NCBI GenBank assembly: GCA_016708435.1
Contig: JADJFV010000033.1
Span: 62,001-126,000, forward strand
Length of the DNA: 64,000 bases
Direction: 5' to 3'
From: Leptospiraceae bacterium
GTDB lineage: Bacteria > Spirochaetota > Leptospiria > Leptospirales > Leptospiraceae
In this document: piece by piece, positions 43,899-51,984 of the stretch
Position numbering within the stretch: the stretch's first letter is position 1
Layout of the letters: each line of letters begins with the position of its first letter
Notes under the pieces: model-generated
What the model was told of the DNA's origin: nothing
Databases searched by the model: none
Seen by the model: the letters and a program-made list of their open reading frames with translations, nothing else
Position numbers and translations under genes: made by a program

Positions 43899-44840
43899 AT
43901 GAAATCAAAATTAGATTTAATCAAAGGCGGTATATGGGGAGTATGCGTTGGTGATGCACTTGGGCTACCTGTGCAATTTAAACTAAGAAATTATTTTAAG
44001 CGAGCACCGGTGAGCGATATGATTGGTTATGGAACATTTAATTTACCTCCGGGTAGTTGGTCGGATGATACTTCGATGACACTTTGCATTGCAGAAAGTT
44101 TAAGTAGAGGATACAATTTAGACGATATAGCTAATAATTTTATAAAGTGGTTTCAGAAAGGCTACCTTACTCCTTATGGGACCGCCTATGATATTGGTGG
44201 CTCAACGAATAGCTCAATCAGGCGACTAGTAAATGGCACTTCTCCATTAAACTCTGGAGATGCAAATATTGAGGCTAATGGCAACGGATCTCTCATGCGA
44301 ACTTTGCCTTTGGCTTATTACTTTCATTTCAAACAAACAGACGAGCCGACAAAATATAAGATGATAAAAGAAGTATCTGCGATTACTCACGCTCATCCGC
44401 TCTCAGTGATTTCTTGTTATATTTATATTGACTTTGCATTGCTGCTATTGCAAGGAATTTCCATCGAGAAATCTTTTCAAATCATTGTAGCGGATAAGAG
44501 CAAATACCTCGGGTATTTGAATCCAGCAGAGAAAGTTTATTTTCAGAATATTTTCGAAAAAGACTTAAAGAATTTCTCTGAGCCGCAGATAAAATCGAGT
44601 GGGTTTGTGATTGATTCTCTTGAAGCATCTTTCTGGTGTTTATTGAATTTTTCTGATTACAAGCAGACTGTAATTCAAGCAGTTAATCTCGGAGACGATA
44701 CAGATACGATAGCCGCCATAGCAGGTGGAGTAGCCGGCATTCATTATGGATTTAGTTCTATTCCTGCGAATTGGGTGAGCACGATTGTAAAAGGGAATGA
44801 TATAGATGCAGTTTGTGAGGTGTTTGCTAAGAGTTTTTAG
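43899..44840 (+). CDS. ADP-ribosylglycohydrolase family protein
   Basis: The product is 313 residues with family motifs: KGGIWGVCVGDALGLPVQF, GSWSDDTSMTLCIAESL (metal-binding Asp pair), ITHAHPLSVISCYIY, and LGDDTDTIAAIAGGVAGIHYG near the end. It binds two Mg2+ and removes ADP-ribose from proteins or small molecules (as DraG does). The ATG is preferred over an in-frame TTG 24 bases upstream because the domain starts right after it. It lies 60 bases after the cyclase gene and ends four bases from the convergent phosphoesterase. Confidence 0.9.
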   Translation: MKSKLDLIKGGIWGVCVGDALGLPVQFKLRNYFKRAPVSDMIGYGTFNLPPGSWSDDTSMTLCIAESLSRGYNLDDIANNFIKWFQKGYLTPYGTAYDIGGSTNSSIRRLVNGTSPLNSGDANIEANGNGSLMRTLPLAYYFHFKQTDEPTKYKMIKEVSAITHAHPLSVISCYIYIDFALLLLQGISIEKSFQIIVADKSKYLGYLNPAEKVYFQNIFEKDLKNFSEPQIKSSGFVIDSLEASFWCLLNFSDYKQTVIQAVNLGDDTDTIAAIAGGVAGIHYGFSSIPANWVSTIVKGNDIDAVCEVFAKSF

Positions 44841-44844
44841 TTTT

Positions 44845-45825
44845 TCATTTCTGAATATTGGTTCTAAAAATTTCTTTTGCATCTTTGTCGATAAATTGAA
44901 CCAATGCATCTCTTTCTTTAAGGGTAACTACAATAAACCCCGCCTCTGCTTTTGCAAAGATAGAGAAGGGGTTACTCTTCATTTCGCGCACCTTTGAACC
45001 AGCTCCGGAGATAAAAAAGTGAGTTCTCTTCTTCGGATTTTTTAGAAATTGCAAATCATGATCGTGACCTGAAAAATACAAATCTACCCCGTTATTCTCT
45101 AAATTATCCAGGAACTCGCTTTGAAGGGAAACAGTATCTCCGTGGTCTCCGGCTGAATACACTGGATGGTGGCCAACAACGATTTTCCACTGCGAGGAAT
45201 TTTCTCTCAAAACTATGTTCATCCAATTCAATTGTGTGACTCCCTTTTCTTTTCTCATATAAGACCTATAACGAAATCCCAAGAAATGAATGAACTCATT
45301 CGTATCTGTAATTACAAATAACACTTTCTTTGATTGAGTTAAGTTTTTCTCGAAGGAGTAATAAGGGCTAGGAATAATCCAAAAAGAATTTTTCTCACTA
45401 TAATCAATTAGGCTTTGAATATTGCCCATATAATCGTGATTACCCAGTGCGATATACCAGGGAATTTTGTTTGAAGCGGGATAAATTTTCTCAAACGATT
45501 CTTGGAAATGTAGATCGTTTATATCATTGACTCCGGTTTGATAAAAATTATCTCCCGTCGTGAGGATAAAGTCTATTTTCTGCTGGGTCCTGATTTTATT
45601 CATAGCAGAGGCAACTTGCTTTTGAAAAAAATTTCCCTTTTCGCCCCAATCTCCAATAACGATAAATCGCAATTCACCTCTCGATTTTTCTTCTTTTTGA
45701 TTTTCAGTGGAATAATTCTTAGTCGTCGGTCTTGGGTTAGGCATTCTGTGAATCATGAACTCACAGGCGGAAAAAGTGGCTAATATCAAAAGAAACAGGA
45801 GAATGGTAGGTGTTTTCGAATTCAT
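44845..45825 (-). CDS. Lipoprotein metallophosphoesterase (acid phosphatase-like)
   Basis: The product is 326 residues. The signal peptide ends at a lipobox FSAC (Cys21). The calcineurin-like dinuclear metal motifs are all present: FIVIGDWGE, LTTGDNFYQTG, ALGNHDYMGN, VVGHHPVYSAGDHG and YFSGHDHDLQ. This spacing resembles tartrate-resistant purple acid phosphatases. It likely removes phosphate from substrates in the periplasm or at the surface. Confidence 0.9.
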   Translation of the reverse strand: MNSKTPTILLFLLILATFSACEFMIHRMPNPRPTTKNYSTENQKEEKSRGELRFIVIGDWGEKGNFFQKQVASAMNKIRTQQKIDFILTTGDNFYQTGVNDINDLHFQESFEKIYPASNKIPWYIALGNHDYMGNIQSLIDYSEKNSFWIIPSPYYSFEKNLTQSKKVLFVITDTNEFIHFLGFRYRSYMRKEKGVTQLNWMNIVLRENSSQWKIVVGHHPVYSAGDHGDTVSLQSEFLDNLENNGVDLYFSGHDHDLQFLKNPKKRTHFFISGAGSKVREMKSNPFSIFAKAEAGFIVVTLKERDALVQFIDKDAKEIFRTNIQK

Positions 45826-45980
45826 TTTGGCTTTTGTTGAATTAAATTCTGAGTGAGCCTTTCTTTCAAGGAAAATTTGAATGTGTAGAGAATTCTAAAT
45901 CTAGGGAAATTCAAAAATGGACGATAAGAGAAAGAGGATACTTCATTCTAATTCAATTATATCTAGAGTGAATATATTTT

Positions 45981-46901
45981 ATGTCGAGAGGTTTTTGCTT
46001 GAGAAAACATTTTATAATTATTTTATTATTGGGAAGTTTTAAATTATTTTCTGATTCGAATCAGCTTCCATCCGAGTTCGCCTATAACTTTAATTGTGCA
46101 GCGGCTAAGAGTTGTAATCTTCTACTGAATCATACAGAGGAAGATCTATTTGAAATTGAAGACGGATATAAATATTACGGCAATAGTCTTGGTGAATTCT
46201 ATTGTGAAGAAGTTTCTGCGGCAAAGAAAATAAAATGGAAGAGAACTCTTGGAGCTGGAATCTATGCTCGCCCTTTAATTTTAGATGACAAAGTGATTTT
46301 TGGCTCTAAAGATGGAGCGTTATACGCACTCAATAAAAACACTGGAAGTATTGTATGGAAATACAACACCGCAGGAGAGGTAATAACTTCGGCAGCGGCT
46401 AACAAAGAACAAATTGTATTTAGTAGCACAGATGGAAATATTTATTCGATTACACAAAGACATGGTGCAAGGAAATGGTTGCATTTAGCGAGTTATAAAA
46501 TCAATACTAATCCCGTTGTATTTAACGACAAAGTTTTTTTTGGAGATGCGGACGGAAACTTTTATTGTCTAAGTGCGGATAATGGCTCTTTGCTCTGGAA
46601 GATACATCTTACTGGAACAATATTACCTCATCCATCTGTTGAAAAGAATACAATGTATATTGCGACTACAAATGATCTAATGGCAATCGACTTAAAATCT
46701 GGAAAGCAAAACTGGAAAGTGGGAATTCCTAAACTCAAAAAAGCAAGCGTAGTATTGGCAGGTGATAATCTTTTGCTTTATGATTTTATTGATTCAATCA
46801 CTTATTATAATCCATGGTCTGGAAAGAAATTAGGAACTAGATTCCAAAAACCAGCAGGTAGGCAAAAGATTTACAATTTCGACGGGGAAGAAACCAATTA
46901 G
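45981..46901 (+). CDS. Exported PQQ-type beta-propeller protein
   Basis: The product is 306 residues with a signal peptide (FIIILLLGSFKLFSDS) and four or more PQQ-like blade repeats: DGALYALNKNTGSIVWKYNTAGEV, DGNIYSITQRHGARKWLH, DGNFYCLSADNGSLLWKIHLTG, TNDLMAIDLKSGKQNWKV. The blades recall BamB and sensor propellers. No catalytic residues for quinoprotein dehydrogenase are apparent, so a binding or scaffold role in the envelope is likelier. An N-terminal pair of cysteines (FNCAAAKSCN) precedes the propeller. Confidence 0.82.
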   Translation: MSRGFCLRKHFIIILLLGSFKLFSDSNQLPSEFAYNFNCAAAKSCNLLLNHTEEDLFEIEDGYKYYGNSLGEFYCEEVSAAKKIKWKRTLGAGIYARPLILDDKVIFGSKDGALYALNKNTGSIVWKYNTAGEVITSAAANKEQIVFSSTDGNIYSITQRHGARKWLHLASYKINTNPVVFNDKVFFGDADGNFYCLSADNGSLLWKIHLTGTILPHPSVEKNTMYIATTNDLMAIDLKSGKQNWKVGIPKLKKASVVLAGDNLLLYDFIDSITYYNPWSGKKLGTRFQKPAGRQKIYNFDGEETN

Positions 46902-46904
46902 CCG

Positions 46905-47666
46905 CTAATACTGATTTCCGTAAATGGAGCCTATAAGTTGACGATAGAGGACAAGGGAAAAGGGAATAAATACTGTATCTGTTTCCCTAATTCCTTCTTC
47001 ATAACGGCGAAATTCTTTTAATATGATGCGAGCATCGGCAGTCGTATCTAAAAGTCCATTGTAAACGATTTCGGTATTTGTAAGTAGCGGCAAAGTTCCC
47101 TTATCCGACTTCAGTTTTACAGATAGCTCTCGGAGGTTAATGATTGTTCTCCGTATATCGGGTCGATTTTCTTCTAATGTATTGTGAGAGGCAATGAAAA
47201 AATCATCATAGTATTTTCCAGAAGGAGAGTGATAGGGGACATTTCCATCTTTGGGATAAATCGGCTTAAAGAATGTGCTCTTATCATCTTGAAAACTTCC
47301 CGGTTCAATGTCTATACTTCTTCCTGAAAAACTAGTTTTATTTTTAAATTTTACATCGTAGTTTTCCCAGAGAGTAATCGGTTCCCGCATAATGAGTGTT
47401 AGCTCAATGGCATGTGATTTTCCTGATTCAAGAAATCTTTGATCGGGAACATCTTCTACCGGAACTTTTTTAATTTCTTGAACGAGTCCGAAGTCAACTC
47501 CCTTGACAGAGACTTCTGTTCCTTCTCTAAGACCATCGATACGTGTGTAGTATAATTTCATTCGATAGGGATACATTGCATCCGTATTAGTTTTTTCAAC
47601 GATAGTATAGTTGAAGCTAAGACCGAGTAGCCCGAAAAAAAATAAACCAACTATCGTATATTTCAT
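46905..47666 (-). CDS. MlaD/MCE-domain protein
   Basis: The product is 253 residues with an uncleaved N-terminal membrane helix (YTIVGLFFFGLLGLSFNYTIV) and one MCE domain (about 35-125: MKLYYTRIDGLREGTEVSVKGVDFGLVQEI, ...VKFKNKTSFSGRSIDIEPGS). Such proteins form periplasmic rings that move lipids between membranes. MlaE/MlaF partners are not next to it. The ATG overlaps the TetR gene stop (ATGA), which decides the start; a longer frame runs inside the TetR gene. It is the last gene of a four-gene set. Confidence 0.85.
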   Translation of the reverse strand: MKYTIVGLFFFGLLGLSFNYTIVEKTNTDAMYPYRMKLYYTRIDGLREGTEVSVKGVDFGLVQEIKKVPVEDVPDQRFLESGKSHAIELTLIMREPITLWENYDVKFKNKTSFSGRSIDIEPGSFQDDKSTFFKPIYPKDGNVPYHSPSGKYYDDFFIASHNTLEENRPDIRRTIINLRELSVKLKSDKGTLPLLTNTEIVYNGLLDTTADARIILKEFRRYEEGIRETDTVFIPFSLVLYRQLIGSIYGNQY

Positions 47667-48262
47667 TTTTTTACCTTTAGCGAAACCATTAACTCTTTGA
47701 GTTCTTCGCCCATAAAATCTATGTATTTTAAATCTCGACTCATCTTCCATAAGTTAATTGAACCTTCATAAATCAAAGCCATTTTGCGGGCAACTTTGTC
47801 TAAGTCGGTTGCTTTGTCGATTAACCCTTTACTTGATTGTTCTTGTAGGTATTTTTTATAAACAGAAGTCCAACTAAGCTCAATCTCTTTGAATTTAGAA
47901 TTGAACTTTGTATTGCTTATATCAAGTTGATTTAGAAAATTTACGAATGGGCATCCATTGTATTTCTTTACCTTGCTCCATTTCTTTATTACACTTACCC
48001 ATTTTGCTGCGAAGTCTTCTGGTGTCTTACTTGAATTCATAAGTGTCAGCAGAAAATCCCGATTAACCTCTTCTTGCTTTGTAAGATATTCTATCCCTAG
48101 TTCATCTTTGGATGGAAAATAATAATAAAAGGCGGGCTTGGTGAGTTTACATTTATCTAGAATATCTTGAACAGATGTATTCACAAAACCTTTCTCATAA
48201 ATTAGCTCCATGGCTACTTTTAAGATTTTTTCTTTGGTTTTGTTTTTATTCTTTCTAATCAT
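47663..48262 (-). CDS. TetR-family transcriptional regulator
   Basis: The product is 199 residues. A classical TetR helix-turn-helix spans about 8-55 (KEKILKVAMELIYEKGFVNTSVQDILDKCKLTKPAFYYYFPSKDELG). The C-terminal ligand domain resembles those of the AcrR/TetR_C_6 type with a central Cys-Pro (YNGCPFVNFL). It overlaps both neighbours by four bases (ATGA), so it is translated together with the hydroxylase and MlaD genes and probably regulates them. Confidence 0.9.
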   Translation of the reverse strand: MIRKNKNKTKEKILKVAMELIYEKGFVNTSVQDILDKCKLTKPAFYYYFPSKDELGIEYLTKQEEVNRDFLLTLMNSSKTPEDFAAKWVSVIKKWSKVKKYNGCPFVNFLNQLDISNTKFNSKFKEIELSWTSVYKKYLQEQSSKGLIDKATDLDKVARKMALIYEGSINLWKMSRDLKYIDFMGEELKELMVSLKVKK

Positions 48263-48777
48263 TGCACTGCGGCTAATTTTGCTTGTCTGCGACTTCGATC
48301 TTCTAATTCTCGTTCCGTTCCAAGATATTTAACACGAGTTCCCATTACATGATCAAATAGAGGAAACGTAACACAAAAATTCATATCCTGGTCAGGTCCC
48401 ATATGGTGGTCGTAATGCCAGGGTAGATTTTCTCTTCCCCAGTCAGGGTCTAGGTGAGATTTCTTATGCACATAATAGTAATAACCCCCTGAAAAGAAAA
48501 TTCCAGCTACAAAACTCGGAGAGATAAGAGCTAGAGGCAAATGAGCAATACCTCCAAGAACAAGTCCGGCTAGTTCTTTACTCTGTGGATTCCATTCGAG
48601 TAGGCTGCGCTCATACGACGGGTCTCTAAAATTATTTTGTCTCGTTAGTTTATGATGCTCTCCCCAATGAAATCTCCAAAAGCTATCCTTCTTCTTTCCT
48701 TCTTCGTGGAGTAAGTATTTATGTGCAACCCACTCAAATGCATTCGCATAAAATAAGCCAGTTATAAAGCCTAACAT
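48259..48777 (-). CDS. Fatty-acid hydroxylase/sterol-desaturase superfamily membrane protein
   Basis: The product is 172 residues with the histidine boxes of the di-iron family: EWVAHKYLLHE, WGEHHKLTRQ, HKKSHL and PWHYDHHMGPDQDMNFCV. Hydrophobic segments lie between them. It probably hydroxylates or desaturates a membrane lipid or carotenoid-like substrate. Next to a TetR regulator and an MCE lipid-transport protein, a lipid-modification role is coherent. Confidence 0.85.
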   Translation of the reverse strand: MLGFITGLFYANAFEWVAHKYLLHEEGKKKDSFWRFHWGEHHKLTRQNNFRDPSYERSLLEWNPQSKELAGLVLGGIAHLPLALISPSFVAGIFFSGGYYYYVHKKSHLDPDWGRENLPWHYDHHMGPDQDMNFCVTFPLFDHVMGTRVKYLGTERELEDRSRRQAKLAAVQ

Positions 48778-48795
48778 AGATTAACCTCTCTCTTT

Positions 48796-49209
48796 TTATT
48801 TTCTTACAATTTCTCTAACATTTTTAGCTAAGATTTTACTTTTTGTCTTTTCTAAATTTTCTTTTACTCTAAATTTTACAATCTTTGTGATGAGACTGAC
48901 TGGTAGCGGTTTGTCGATTGGAAATTTTATGGCACCTTTAGAGTTTTCATATTTAGATAGGTCTTCTTTGAATTCTTCTATTCCAGATGCTGTCGGATAA
49001 AATCCAATATGGGAATTCCAAGCCGCATAGTATACTAGCATTTTATCTAATTGAAATGCGGGCATATTATAGCTGATAAGTTCTTCCGCCTTTGGAGCCG
49101 CAGATTTAATAATAGAGCGCATACTCTTAAGTAATTCCTGAATTTCTGTTGGAAAGGTTGCTATGTATTCTTCTACAGTCTTAAATTTTATTTGTGTTTT
49201 GCTGCTCAT
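48796..49209 (-). CDS. DUF1801 protein (YdhG-like)
   Basis: The product is 137 residues with the usual DUF1801 run: TVEEYIATFPTEIQELLKSMRSIIKSAAPKAEELISYNMPAFQLDKMLVYYAAWNSHIGFYP and AIKFPIDKPLPVSLITKIVKFRVKEN. The fold is known from structural genomics but its function is not established; iron binding has been suggested for relatives. It sits 18 bases upstream of the hydroxylase gene on the same strand and probably leads the operon. Confidence 0.88.
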   Translation of the reverse strand: MSSKTQIKFKTVEEYIATFPTEIQELLKSMRSIIKSAAPKAEELISYNMPAFQLDKMLVYYAAWNSHIGFYPTASGIEEFKEDLSKYENSKGAIKFPIDKPLPVSLITKIVKFRVKENLEKTKSKILAKNVREIVRK

Positions 49210-49312
49210 TTTCTCTCCTAGAAAAAATATTTATAATACAAAGGCTACTAAAGAAAGATCACCGAAATGGAAAATTTTGGCAAGCTGATTTATTATCCAA
49301 TTCAATATGTAT

Positions 49313-49684
49313 TTATGATAACTTCATTATAATGAAAGTCGCAAGATACACTTCTAAAATACTGAGTGGAATTGCAAAGTAAAGAATTGATATAGGCAAA
49401 ACTCCCATATTTCCAATGACTAACCACATTAATACAAAGCCTGCGAACCAAGCAATAAAGACTGTTTCTAGCAAAGAAAACTTTTTAGAGATCGTATAAA
49501 TTGTAATGGAAAAGGCTAACGACCATATACCCCAAATAGCTCCATTGATTGGACTAGAAGGGAATATGAGTCCAAGACTCTCGTAGTGTTTCGTCCAATG
49601 GGTTTTTAAAATAAATTCATTGCGAGCAAATTCAGAAATGCTGATCCATAAGAATGCTAGTAGAATGGCTGTAACTGTTTTCAT
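49313..49684 (-). CDS. Small four-helix membrane protein
   Basis: The product is 123 residues with four hydrophobic segments (AILLAFLWISIS, NGAIWGIWSLAFSITIYTI, TVFIAWFAGFVLMWLVIGNM, ISILYFAIPLSILEVYLATFII). AGGAG five bases before the ATG decides the start over a frame beginning six codons earlier. There are no charged or catalytic motifs. Unknown function. Confidence 0.65.
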   Translation of the reverse strand: MKTVTAILLAFLWISISEFARNEFILKTHWTKHYESLGLIFPSSPINGAIWGIWSLAFSITIYTISKKFSLLETVFIAWFAGFVLMWLVIGNMGVLPISILYFAIPLSILEVYLATFIIMKLS

Positions 49685-49759
49685 TAAAACTCCTATCTTC
49701 AATGTAAATCATTTTAAAAACCAATTAATTTTGTAAAGTTGAAAAAGGCTCTTCTTGTT

Positions 49760-50554
49760 TTACAGACTTTCCCCATATCGTTTGAAGAAATCAAAGTAGT
49801 TTGTATTTTGCCGGAAAGATTTCCCCTTTGGATTTTGTTCTTTTGTATTTTCGCAATCGTAAGTAAAATCAGAATTATTTGTTTTAATAAAATTAAGAGC
49901 TTTGGCTGATAGCCCAACTTTTCGGGCTATTGCATAATAGTGACTATATCCATACACATTCCTAAACTTTTTCTTCTTGAGTAATTTCTTCTCCAGTTTT
50001 GTAAGATAATTGGTTAATAGCTTCTGATCATTCTTTACTTCCACAAATTTATCCTTTTGAAATTTATACAGGACTGGTAAAAGCTTTCCGGTATAATGTG
50101 GGTCTGGCTCTAAGGTATTGTAACAATTATTGATTTTAAATTTATAGTATTTGAAATCTGTTAAAATCAATTCTTTATTCTTATCTCGGTCTAAATCTCT
50201 GAGGCTAAACTCTATTATGTCCTCAACGGCTCCTTGCTTGAGTTCCTTGTTTTCCAAATAAAAATAGTATAAATTGGAACTAACCATTCCTTCTCCGCCG
50301 GTAGTTGCTTGAATGAAGAAAATTTTTTTTCCATTGATCTTTTTCTGTTTTGTTTTAATGATGAAATGCATTCCAATTAAGGATTCGTGTAATACTTTAT
50401 TTGTTTTTACTTCGATGATTTTTATTTCGGAGACAAAACTAGAAACCGGTCGGACATGAACTTTGTGATCGCTCCCCCAATCATACTCTGTGGCAAACAG
50501 CATTTTTCCCGTAAAAAATATTAGAAGTATGAAAATGAAATGTCTATTTATCAA
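49760..50554 (-). CDS. Exported protein of unknown function, possible FG-GAP-like motif
   Basis: The product is about 264 residues from a TTG that overlaps the upstream stop region, with GAGG upstream; this puts a signal-like helix (HFIFILLIFFTGKMLFA) at the N-terminus. A calcium-loop-like DLDRDKNKELILTD lies in the middle, followed by a lysine-rich region (KLEKKLLKKKKF). The longer frame starting 27 codons earlier runs within the neighbouring gene and is unlikely. Unrecognised otherwise. Confidence 0.55.
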   Translation of the reverse strand: MINRHFIFILLIFFTGKMLFATEYDWGSDHKVHVRPVSSFVSEIKIIEVKTNKVLHESLIGMHFIIKTKQKKINGKKIFFIQATTGGEGMVSSNLYYFYLENKELKQGAVEDIIEFSLRDLDRDKNKELILTDFKYYKFKINNCYNTLEPDPHYTGKLLPVLYKFQKDKFVEVKNDQKLLTNYLTKLEKKLLKKKKFRNVYGYSHYYAIARKVGLSAKALNFIKTNNSDFTYDCENTKEQNPKGKSFRQNTNYFDFFKRYGESL

Positions 50555-51218
50555 TTGGCTTTGCCTCAATACTTGAATCTGTGATATAGAGCGGATAGCC
50601 GCACTTCTCATAATAGGAAAGAATAATGTCAGCAATCTCTTCTTCGAATTTATATTTATCTACCTCTTTTATTCTTTCGACTGAGATAAAATTATTATCT
50701 AGATAAATAGATTCGACTTTTTCTGTTTTAAATAGTAATTGAATCAAGTTAGGAAGTGAGCTATCAAATTGCTCTTTAGTCAACGCGTAAGTCTTGACTG
50801 GCGAATCAGGAAATACGACATACCTATCTAGTTGAAATACAAAGATAGAGTCATTCGATCTAGTTGATACTTCCAGGTGAACGTTTGGATAATGAAAGTA
50901 AGCCTCTTCTTCTGAGTGAAAGTCTATATATGAGCCCCGTAAAAATAATTCATCTTGCTCGCTTATGATGAGTGGTATAGGATAATCGTTTAAAGTCTTG
51001 CGAATAGATTTGTAATCGTCGAAGCCAACCTGACAAAGAATTTTTTCCTTTTGATAGACTACCACTACTTTGAATGCTGATTTGACATTAGCCGGTCTAT
51101 TTTCTAAATGATTTTTTATTTTTTGAATTGCATTGTCGGAAAATTGTAAAGGAGACAGATTTACACTAATTGATTTACGCGGTTCTAGGAGAGAGAATAG
51201 CTTTGAAATTAAACTCAT
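50544..51218 (-). CDS. IscA/HesB-like plus Nfu-N-like fusion protein
   Basis: The product is about 224 residues. The first half (FSDNAIQKIKNHLENRPANVKSAFKVVVVYQKEKILCQVGFDD, LIISEQDELFLRGSYIDF) follows the layout of an IscA/HesB A-type carrier but lacks the three conserved cysteines. The second half (FPDSPVKTYALTKEQFDSSLPNLIQLLFKTEKVESIYLDNNFISVER, EEEIADIILSYYEKCG) resembles the N-terminal domain of Nfu scaffold proteins. A link to iron-sulfur assembly is inferred; direct cluster binding is doubtful. The ATG is used; a TTG 16 codons earlier is an alternative, and neither has a good ribosome site. Confidence 0.55.
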   Translation of the reverse strand: MSLISKLFSLLEPRKSISVNLSPLQFSDNAIQKIKNHLENRPANVKSAFKVVVVYQKEKILCQVGFDDYKSIRKTLNDYPIPLIISEQDELFLRGSYIDFHSEEEAYFHYPNVHLEVSTRSNDSIFVFQLDRYVVFPDSPVKTYALTKEQFDSSLPNLIQLLFKTEKVESIYLDNNFISVERIKEVDKYKFEEEIADIILSYYEKCGYPLYITDSSIEAKPIDK

Positions 51219-51351
51219 AATTACTAGAATATTTATATCTATTTGTTTTACAAAATTATTTTCCAAATTTCTCTATGCATTTTATTTTTTGCTTAAGGTT
51301 TTAGAATTATGTCCGATAAAACTCTTATGAGTATAGTATATTCTAAACCGC

Positions 51352-51408
51352 GGAGCTGCCCTTTGCTCCAGTAAAATGTGTGGATTAAACACACACGTAA
51401 GTGAGGGC
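51352..51408 (+). ncRNA. Possible structured leader RNA with pseudoknot potential
   Basis: GGAGC-(TGCCCTTT)-GCTCC forms a first hairpin and TGTGTG-(loop)-CACACA a second. AGGGC at 51404-51408 can pair with the GCCCT in the loop of the first hairpin, which would be a pseudoknot. GAG...CTC and a T-run follow near 51415-51430. It lies in the 274-base divergent gap, about 85 bases before the GNAT gene. This is only what can be seen by eye; no known RNA family is recognised. Confidence 0.3.
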
Positions 51409-51492
51409 AACGTCTCTCATTTATTTTTTGCGTTTACTATTCGATTTTCTCTTTTTTATATATGTGTGCATACACCTCATTAGCCAAAGTAA

Positions 51493-51978
51493 ATGCAAAA
51501 AGAAATTCAAATCATAAACATCGATACCAAGCATCGAGCACAGGCGATAGAATTAGTAAATCAATTCTTTCGGCAAGTGAATGCAATGAAACTCGATGGA
51601 GTTTTTAAGATTAAGCCAAGAGCTGCAGTTAAGATGGTCGATATTTATTTAAAGCTCCAAGGCACGGGCAAAGTCGTATTTGTCGGTGCTTTCGAGGACG
51701 ATGAATTAGTTTCCTTACTCATAGCTCGAACAGAAGAAAGACCTCATTTAGAAGAGGAAAAAATTTTATACATTGATCTGGCTGTTACCAAGAGAGGTCG
51801 TATGAAGAAAGGCTATATGCATTCTCTTCTGGATTATACCGAAAGCTGGGCAAAGAAAAAAAAGATTCCTGTTATCGAATTACGGGCTATAACAGAGAAT
51901 CGCGATGCTGTTCGATTCTGGGCTAATCGTGGTTATTCGGACTTTTATATCCGATTTCGTAAGATTGTGAAAGGCTAA
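51493..51978 (+). CDS. GNAT-family N-acetyltransferase
   Basis: The product is 161 residues with the GNAT fold: IEIVN-like first helix, VVFVGAFEDDELVSLLIARTEERP, the central ILYIDLAVTKRGRMKKGYMHSLLDYTESWAKKKKIPVIELRAITENRDAVRFWANRGYSDFYIRF. The acetyl-CoA loop is RGRMKKGY rather than the common Q/RxxGxG/A. The substrate is unknown. It has no obvious ribosome site; it is convergent with mtnA. Confidence 0.85.
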   Translation: MQKEIQIINIDTKHRAQAIELVNQFFRQVNAMKLDGVFKIKPRAAVKMVDIYLKLQGTGKVVFVGAFEDDELVSLLIARTEERPHLEEEKILYIDLAVTKRGRMKKGYMHSLLDYTESWAKKKKIPVIELRAITENRDAVRFWANRGYSDFYIRFRKIVKG

Positions 51979-51984
51979 TAGTAA

